Shown piece after piece: positions 1 to 6,465 of a DNA stretch of 6,465 bases (position 1 is its first letter; every line of letters begins with the position of its first letter). The stretch is from Bacteriovoracaceae bacterium (lineage in GTDB: Bacteria > Bdellovibrionota > UBA1018): the NCBI GenBank assembly GCA_023250795.1, contig JAHFAB010000113.1:1-6465 (forward strand), read 5' to 3'. The notes below the pieces were generated by a model, which was not told where the DNA came from, made no database searches, and saw nothing but the letters and a program-made list of their open reading frames with translations. Made by a program: the position numbers and the translations under genes.

Positions 1-1194
1 TTGCATTCTATTTTTCAAACCAAGTATGCCTCAGAGGCCAACCTTCTTTCTCCAGAAGTAGATGAGACGGCGCTGGAAACCGCTCTCACAGATAAAAATG
101 AAAAGATTTCAATACCCTTTCGTATTTCAAGCGAACTAAAATCATCAGTTCGTTTTTGGTTAAAAATCTACACCCAATACACTACGCAACAGATTCTCAT
201 TTTTGATCAACATCATCCTGATCTTGTATATGAAGTCCTCGATTTTCGTCCCTTGGCTAAAAAAGCGAGAAACCGAGCTGCCTACGAAATTACAGAAGAA
301 TTAAAAGTCCAGCGAAGACTATTAGAATATAAAAAATCCTTTTCCAGTTTGAGAAGAAAAATTAGAAATAAACTCGCCCTAAGCGCATTAGACTTACAAA
401 TTCTTTCCACTCTAAAAAAAACAAAACACAACCATGGTTTTTCAGGTTTTTCTAAAAACCTAAAAACACAAAGAGGCCAAAGAGAGAACATTATGAAGGG
501 TCTAATTGAAGCCGAAGTTTTTTTCCCAAAAATGGAATCAATTTTTATTCAAACCGGAGTCCCAGCTGAACTCACTCGTTTGAGTTTAGTAGAAAGTTCT
601 TTTAACATAAGAGCCATCTCCAGCGCAGGGGCGACCGGTGTGTGGCAGTTTATGAAAAGATCTGCATTAGAATATATGTTAATCGACCCAAAACATGGAA
701 TTGATGAAAGACTATCTCCACTCAAATCAACAGTAGCAGCGGCTAAGCTTCTCAAACGAAATCAAAGAATTTTTAAATCCTGGCTGCTCACAGTGACCTC
801 ATACAATCACGGAATAAAAGGATTGAGAACCCTTGCCGGAAAATCTTCTTTCTATACGCCTTGTTCAAGGAGGTCTTCACTTGGTTGGGCAAGTCGAAAT
901 TATTATTCAGAGTTTTTGGCGGTTCTCTATGCTGAAAAATATCATCAACTATTTTATGGAAACCCACCCGGCCCGACTCTTTCTCAAAATATAATTTTCC
1001 ATCGCATTGAAAAACCAGAAAATGCAACCGCAATTGCTTACCAATTGGGTGTTTCTATTCAGGAGTTTCGATTTTATAATCCTGATATAAAAAATCTATT
1101 CAAAAAGCTTCCAAAAGGATTAATGATAACCCTTCCTAGTCGTTATTTTACTCATCAGAACCTACCACGTTCACAATACCAGGCGATGAAATAA
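1..1194 (+). CDS. MltD-like lytic transglycosylase (SLT domain plus degenerate LysM), probably 5'-truncated
   Basis: Predicted periplasmic murein lytic transglycosylase, which cleaves the MurNAc-GlcNAc bond of peptidoglycan to leave 1,6-anhydro-MurNAc ends. Residues about 165-280 form the SLT/goose-lysozyme-like domain. LVESSFN carries the presumed catalytic Glu198, GATGVWQFM lies at 210-218 and TSYNHG at about 265-270, the standard motif order of family 1 enzymes of the MltD type. LGWASRNYYSEFLA (about 294-307) matches the segment that usually follows. Residues about 333-380 (AIAYQLGVSIQEFRFYNPD, ending in ITLPS) resemble one worn LysM peptidoglycan-binding repeat. Residues 45-110 form an extra N-terminal region of unknown role, followed by a basic stretch to about 160. 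Base 1 is a TTG that could be a start, but no signal peptide follows and nothing upstream is visible. Since such enzymes act outside the cytoplasm, the true start is probably beyond the window. The stop is TAA at 1192-1194. The last 47 bp overlap the convergent gene. The family call is firm; the exact subfamily and 5' end are not. Confidence 0.85.
   Translation: MHSIFQTKYASEANLLSPEVDETALETALTDKNEKISIPFRISSELKSSVRFWLKIYTQYTTQQILIFDQHHPDLVYEVLDFRPLAKKARNRAAYEITEELKVQRRLLEYKKSFSSLRRKIRNKLALSALDLQILSTLKKTKHNHGFSGFSKNLKTQRGQRENIMKGLIEAEVFFPKMESIFIQTGVPAELTRLSLVESSFNIRAISSAGATGVWQFMKRSALEYMLIDPKHGIDERLSPLKSTVAAAKLLKRNQRIFKSWLLTVTSYNHGIKGLRTLAGKSSFYTPCSRRSSLGWASRNYYSEFLAVLYAEKYHQLFYGNPPGPTLSQNIIFHRIEKPENATAIAYQLGVSIQEFRFYNPDIKNLFKKLPKGLMITLPSRYFTHQNLPRSQYQAMK
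444..461. repeat. 8-bp perfect inverted repeat with 2-nt spacer inside the transglycosylase gene
   Basis: AGGTTTTT at 444-451 is followed by CT and then AAAAACCT at 454-461. It lies in the codons for the basic linker before the SLT domain. It could fold as a small hairpin, but it is AT-rich, inside a coding region and has no further features. It may simply reflect A/T-rich Lys and Phe codons. Confidence 0.4.
1113..1134 (-). terminator. Possible weak terminator hairpin of the 631-residue protein gene, inside the opposing gene
   Basis: Read on the minus strand, AAGGGTTA (1134-1127), loop TCAT and TAATCCTT (1122-1115) form an 8-bp stem with one G-U pair, starting 13 nt after the stop codon at 1148. 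The right arm ends in a short U run (CCTTTT) and a second run of five T lies at about 1106-1102. On the plus strand the wobble becomes an A-C mismatch, so the fold favours minus-strand RNA. The stem is AT-rich and the tail is interrupted by GGAAGC, so termination here is only plausible. Confidence 0.3.
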
Positions 1195-3043
1195 TCAGCT
1201 GAGACCAGGCCGTTTTATTTTCTTTGTCTTCAACTTTTCCCAAATTTATCCCTTCTGGAACTTGTATCGCCATAAACCTTGGGGAGTCTACTTCTATCGC
1301 CCTATGTACAAGCATTCTTTCTTCTGAATCCAATGTATACGTCTCGGGATCAAGCGTCGTGGGTTTTAAAAGTGGAGTTACAGAGGGGTATAGCCCACTT
1401 CCATGAAAATTCTGAACAACTTTGGGGAGCGCAGCTAGAACAATCCCACTTTCCGAACTAATCCCACCTTCTACTTGAGTTAGTTTCCGCTCAATTTGTT
1501 TCGGACGAAATCGAAACAAATTTATGTTATCTAAGCGCTCAGGAGAAGCTCGGTAGCGATGTCTATAACCCGTTTTATCGTCAGATTCTAAGTAAAGAGG
1601 AAAACTTCCGACCGCAAGCACGTTGGCGATCTGAAACTTTCCACTTCTATCTGAAATTGCTGTTTTTTCTTCCTGACCGATCACCCTCACACTGATTCCA
1701 GACAAACCTTTGAGCTGATAGCTTCTACCATCGAGAACTTGGCCTGAAATTTTTTTCAACTCAGGTTTCACAAGACCGAGATAAGTCGCCTGTCCATTGA
1801 CCACTGGAACCGCGACCGAGACAATGCTCATATGCTCATCTCTCATATAGAGAAGATGAGCACCAGGGTCAGCGTTTAAAAGTATAAACTTTCTTGAAAC
1901 TGCGCTGGACTGATTAGGAATCAACCCGTTTTTTTCGTCAAAATATAAAGCCGTCTCAGTTCTCCCCGAAAACCCAAGAGACCACCCCGCAGGGATTTGA
2001 CCAAAGACAATCCCTGCACCTGTTTGAAGCGATAGGCTGCCAAGTTTTGCCAATAGCAAAGCTGTGTTTTGGGAAATCACTGGAGCGAAATGATTCAACC
2101 CTTCAAGATCGCTTTCAATCCAAAAGAGAGTTGCCCAATGTTCTGGGGATTGAAGTTTTGCCCACTTCCCAGAATGAGAACAGACACTTCCTTCGTGACT
2201 CAAAATACTAAATTTTGCATTAATCTTGTTTTCAGATGAACCAAATGCTTCTGTTACCATCACATCTTTTTCCAAGTCATTCTTAAGTTCACACTTTGTA
2301 ATTCTGCCTGATGGCTCAGGAGCACGTGAGTGTGCCTCTGGTAAAGGCACTGGTTCCGGCCGTGGTGCAAATGTTGGCGTAGGATTGGGTTGAAGTTTTT
2401 GAGGGGTTGAGTATTCAAATTTCTGAGTATTCAAATTCAGAACTGACGCTATCAGAACTGGCGCTTGAGTACCCACCTCTTTTTTGGATATGGGATTTGA
2501 TAAGCCCGCACTGGACTTTTCAGGAACACTCACTTCCTTTTTAGGTAATCGCTCCTGATTTTCATCTTGTGCTATTGGCTGTCTTTTCACTCTATGCTTA
2601 ATGGGAACAGGTTCCGCTTCAGCTTGTGATGTAGGCAATTTGTCTACCACTACCAATTGCTTTACTGGCACAGAAATCATCGCAGATAAAAACCTTGTCT
2701 TAAGCAACTCATGTATCGACAATAACTTGGCGTGATCAGATAATACTGACGCGTGTGCTCTTTGTTTGATGAAAACTCGATCAGTTCTAACTATGGTTTT
2801 TTTCGTCTTCTTATAGCCCAACCAGACTGGAGTTACTTTTAATTCGGGTATGTCTTTATTAAAACTAAAATGTGCCCCTTGCCACCAGAGTGCATTTCGA
2901 AATTCAACCGCATTGTTTTGATTGATAGAGTAGAGACGAAAAACCAGCGCAAAACAAAAAACACCCATTCCCAAGGTAAAACACCTTAGAAAATAGAAAA
3001 ATTTCTGCAATACTGAAGTACGTGCACCTTCCTTGGTGTACAA
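1148..3043 (-). CDS. Membrane-anchored protein with proline-rich linker and carboxypeptidase-regulatory-like domain; function unknown
   Basis: I do not recognise this 631-residue protein as a named family. A hydrophobic segment at about 15-36 follows a short basic N-terminus. It has no lipobox cysteine, so it reads as an uncleaved signal anchor placing the rest in the periplasm. Residues about 137-247 are a charged, Pro/Glu/Lys-rich low-complexity linker (for example PRPEPVPLPEAHSRAPEPSG). Residues 250-430 look globular, with two cysteines (C251, C287) that could form a disulfide. Residues about 432-490 (ISGQVLDG, then GISVRVIG, then TAISDRSGKFQIANV) match the beta-sandwich pattern of carboxypeptidase-regulatory-like (CarboxypepD_reg) domains, usually structural or adhesive rather than catalytic. 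The tail, 500-631, is unassigned. The TTG start at 3043-3041 is chosen because AGGAAGG lies 7 nt upstream; the next Met, residue 26, would cut into the membrane segment. The stop is TAA at 1150-1148. The gene lies downstream of atpC on the same strand, beyond a likely terminator, so it is probably transcribed separately or only by read-through. The coding call is strong; the role is unknown. Confidence 0.8.
   Translation of the reverse strand: MYTKEGARTSVLQKFFYFLRCFTLGMGVFCFALVFRLYSINQNNAVEFRNALWWQGAHFSFNKDIPELKVTPVWLGYKKTKKTIVRTDRVFIKQRAHASVLSDHAKLLSIHELLKTRFLSAMISVPVKQLVVVDKLPTSQAEAEPVPIKHRVKRQPIAQDENQERLPKKEVSVPEKSSAGLSNPISKKEVGTQAPVLIASVLNLNTQKFEYSTPQKLQPNPTPTFAPRPEPVPLPEAHSRAPEPSGRITKCELKNDLEKDVMVTEAFGSSENKINAKFSILSHEGSVCSHSGKWAKLQSPEHWATLFWIESDLEGLNHFAPVISQNTALLLAKLGSLSLQTGAGIVFGQIPAGWSLGFSGRTETALYFDEKNGLIPNQSSAVSRKFILLNADPGAHLLYMRDEHMSIVSVAVPVVNGQATYLGLVKPELKKISGQVLDGRSYQLKGLSGISVRVIGQEEKTAISDRSGKFQIANVLAVGSFPLYLESDDKTGYRHRYRASPERLDNINLFRFRPKQIERKLTQVEGGISSESGIVLAALPKVVQNFHGSGLYPSVTPLLKPTTLDPETYTLDSEERMLVHRAIEVDSPRFMAIQVPEGINLGKVEDKENKTAWSQLIISSPGIVNVVGSDE
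2408..2437. repeat. 14-bp perfect tandem direct repeat, 16-bp period, within the linker codons
   Basis: TGAGTATTCAAATT occurs at 2408-2421 and again at 2424-2437, separated by TC. The period of 16 is not a multiple of three, so the two copies are translated in different frames of the 631-residue protein. In minus-strand order one copy gives NLNTQ and the other KFEYS. The reading frame stays open through both. Confidence 0.8.
2437..2465. repeat. Adjacent 14-bp near-perfect tandem repeat, 15-bp period
   Basis: TCAGAACTGACGCT (2437-2450) is repeated as TCAGAACTGGCGCT (2452-2465) with one mismatch. The period is 15 bp, so it is in frame, and it encodes the paired peptides APVLI and ASVLN in the linker. 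It abuts the 16-bp-period repeat, which marks this stretch as a small site of repeated slippage or duplication. Confidence 0.75.
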
Positions 3044-3050
3044 GTTAATC

Positions 3051-3057
3051 CCTTCCT
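3051..3057 (-). promoter_or_regulatory. Shine-Dalgarno deciding the TTG start of the 631-residue protein
   Basis: AGGAAGG (3057 down to 3051 on the minus strand) sits 7 nt before the TTG at 3043-3041. It is a near-consensus ribosome binding site and the main reason to accept the rare start codon. Confidence 0.75.
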
Positions 3058-3080
3058 AAGATTAGATAACTACTTCAATT

Positions 3081-3120
3081 AGAATAGCAAACCCTCTTCT
3101 ATCCGCAAGAGGGCAAATTT
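3081..3120 (-). terminator. Probable terminator of the atp operon
   Basis: On the minus strand CCCTCTT (3113-3107), an 8-nt loop, and AAGAGGG (3098-3092) form a perfect 7-bp stem starting 15 nt after the atpC stop codon, followed by TTTGCTATTCT. The T tail is interrupted, so strength is uncertain. In the plus direction the same stem is followed by CAAATTTTT, so it might also work for read-through from the left. It is the only clear structure in the 84-bp gap 3044-3127 and separates atpC from the next gene on the same strand. Confidence 0.6.
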
Positions 3121-3127
3121 TTCACAC

Positions 3128-3544
3128 TCAATGCTCACCCTTGCCGGCAATCTGTTGACGAATGAGCGCGCGCTGCAACTTGAACTGATACTTCCTAAAC
3201 TGATGTTCGTCTAATGCCGCATCTTGCAGAGCTTTCTCTGCGCGCTTCTGAGCTTCTTGTGCTCGAGTCAAATTGATTTCACTTTTGAGTTCTACAGTCT
3301 CAGCCATGATTCGGACCAAGTCGTCTTTGATTTCAAAAAATCCAGACGAAATCACACCCACAGAAACGGACTTGTCTGGAAGCTGATAGCTAAAAAGTCC
3401 CGTCTCCACAGTTCCTATCATTGCGCTATGGCCTGGCAATATTTCGATCTGCCCCTCACTTCCAGTCACCGTCACAGACTGAACCGTAAAATGATCGAGC
3501 AACTTCCGTTCGGGAGATAAAAGAGTGAGTTTCAGTGTTTCCAT
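3128..3544 (-). CDS. atpC: F1F0 ATP synthase epsilon subunit
   Basis: Epsilon subunit of the F1 motor, bound to gamma at the foot of the central stalk. It couples F1 to the c-ring and in many bacteria restrains ATP hydrolysis. The product has 138 residues, normal for the family. Residues 1 to about 85 form the N-terminal beta-sandwich, with the signature EGQIEILPGH at 30-39. Residues about 90-133 are the Ala/Lys/Arg/Gln-rich C-terminal helical hairpin, which is full length here. The helix begins INLTRAQEAQKRAEKAL. In ATP-binding epsilons this position is typically I/L-D-x-x-R-A, so Asn91 stands where Asp is usual, with Arg94 kept. The ATG at 3544-3542 has AGGGA (3555-3551) 6 nt upstream. The gene follows atpD by 9 bp, with the atpD stop codon overlapping that ribosome binding site. 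It is the last gene of the operon, before a likely terminator. Confidence 0.96.
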   Translation of the reverse strand: METLKLTLLSPERKLLDHFTVQSVTVTGSEGQIEILPGHSAMIGTVETGLFSYQLPDKSVSVGVISSGFFEIKDDLVRIMAETVELKSEINLTRAQEAQKRAEKALQDAALDEHQFRKYQFKLQRALIRQQIAGKGEH

Positions 3545-3553
3545 AATGCGTCC

Positions 3554-5888
<2,335 letters not shown>

Positions 5889-5907
5889 TGAAAACCTGGT
5901 TTCCTAT

Positions 5908-6465
5908 TTAAACAACAAATCCTTTAGCAAATTCTTCTAACATCGACTTGATTTTCGGTTTTAACGCGTCGTCAATTTTTCCAGAACTTACCATTTCCTT
6001 TAAGATTTCTGGGTGTTTTTTATCAGCAAATTCAAAAAGCTGTTTTTCGTACTCTTTGAGTTTATTGAGTGGATAGGCATCTAAAAATCCATTTGTTCCT
6101 GCATAAATCATCAGAACCTGCCGCTCTACTGGCATGGGTGCATACTGATCTTGCTTGAGAATTTCTGTTAGCCTTTGACCCCGAGCCAATTGTTTCTGCG
6201 TTGCTGGATCCAAATCACTTCCGAATTGAGCAAACGCTGCTTTTTCTCTGTATTGAGCGAGATCCAACCGTAAAGTTCCTGCCACTTGTCTCATAGCCTT
6301 GATTTGCGCATTGCCACCAACACGAGAAACAGAAAGTCCAACGTTCACCGCAGGACGCACGCCTGAGTAAAACAAATCCGTCTCTAAAAATATTTGACCA
6401 TCAGTAATAGAAATCACATTTGTAGGAATATAGGCAGACACATCTCCTGCCTGAGTTTCAATGAT
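5908..6465 (-). CDS. atpA: F1F0 ATP synthase alpha subunit, C-terminal part (cut by the right edge)
   Basis: Last 185 residues of the alpha subunit, the non-catalytic nucleotide-binding partner of beta; about 500 residues are expected in full, so roughly the first 320 lie beyond the window. The frame is open to the edge and begins [20 protein letters not shown], inside the nucleotide-binding domain. An in-frame GTG at 6441-6439 is the Val of AGDVSAY and not a start. The arginine finger is present in SVSRVGG (Arg codon at about 6324-6322), the residue known to reach into the beta catalytic site. The remainder ([18 protein letters not shown], then [19 protein letters not shown]) is the typical C-terminal helical domain. 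The stop is TAA at 5910-5908, 19 bp before atpG. As the 5' gene of the visible set, it implies that atpH and possibly the F0 genes lie upstream of it. Confidence 0.98.
   Translation of the reverse strand: MIETQAGDVSAYIPTNVISITDGQIFLETDLFYSGVRPAVNVGLSVSRVGGNAQIKAMRQVAGTLRLDLAQYREKAAFAQFGSDLDPATQKQLARGQRLTEILKQDQYAPMPVERQVLMIYAGTNGFLDAYPLNKLKEYEKQLFEFADKKHPEILKEMVSSGKIDDALKPKIKSMLEEFAKGFVV

Noticed and set aside
282..1033. Three short minus-strand open frames across the transglycosylase gene
   Set aside because: They lie opposite a clear SLT-domain gene with intact motifs and have no recognisable product.
1195..1260. Terminator for the plus-strand transglycosylase gene
   Set aside because: A T-rich run follows GGCCG near 1208-1230, but I could not find a stable stem before it.
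1224..1461. Two small plus-strand open frames after the transglycosylase stop
   Set aside because: Both are antisense to the end of the 631-residue gene and show no domain or credible translation signal; they are shadows.
3058..3091. Possible sigma-70 promoter for the 631-residue gene (TTGCTA and TCTAAT, 18-nt spacer, minus strand)
   Set aside because: The -35 is only 4/6, the -10 lacks the key second A, and the start point would fall on the ribosome binding site. It is too weak to list in such AT-rich sequence.

Overview
The window holds the 3' end of a bacterial F1-ATPase operon, a membrane-anchored protein of unknown function, and a lytic transglycosylase gene that converges on it. It suggests a Gram-negative bacterium with moderate to low GC. 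The F1 subunits are of ordinary bacterial type. The MltD-like transglycosylase and the single-pass protein with a proline-rich linker and a carboxypeptidase-regulatory-like domain would fit Bdellovibrionota or another former deltaproteobacterial lineage. That placement is a low-confidence impression, not something proved here.

Layout, left to right. Positions 1-1194 (+) carry most or all of a periplasmic lytic transglycosylase with an SLT catalytic domain and a worn LysM-like tail. The gene is probably cut by the left edge, because no signal peptide is visible. Positions 1148-3043 (-) encode a 631-residue protein whose last codons overlap the transglycosylase gene tail to tail by 47 bp. Positions 3044-3127 are an 84-bp gap holding a hairpin that looks like the terminator of the ATP synthase operon. 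Positions 3128-6465 (-) hold atpC, atpD, atpG and the 3' part of atpA. In transcription order this is atpA-atpG-atpD-atpC, with gaps of only 19, 16 and 9 bp.

The four atp genes encode alpha, gamma, beta and epsilon of the F1 motor: the catalytic alpha/beta ring, the rotating shaft and the shaft-bound regulatory subunit. All nucleotide-binding and catalytic motifs that can be checked are intact. The stator and membrane subunits (delta, a, b, c) are not in the window. delta at least would be expected just beyond the right edge. The two left-hand genes both look envelope-related, one remodelling peptidoglycan and the other an inner-membrane-anchored periplasmic protein, but nothing in the sequence links them functionally to each other or to ATP synthase.

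No tRNA, rRNA, CRISPR array, insertion sequence or phage gene was seen. The least explained element is the 631-residue protein. Its linker DNA carries a 16-bp-period tandem duplication that is read in two different frames. I did not find convincing evidence of a new multi-gene system.
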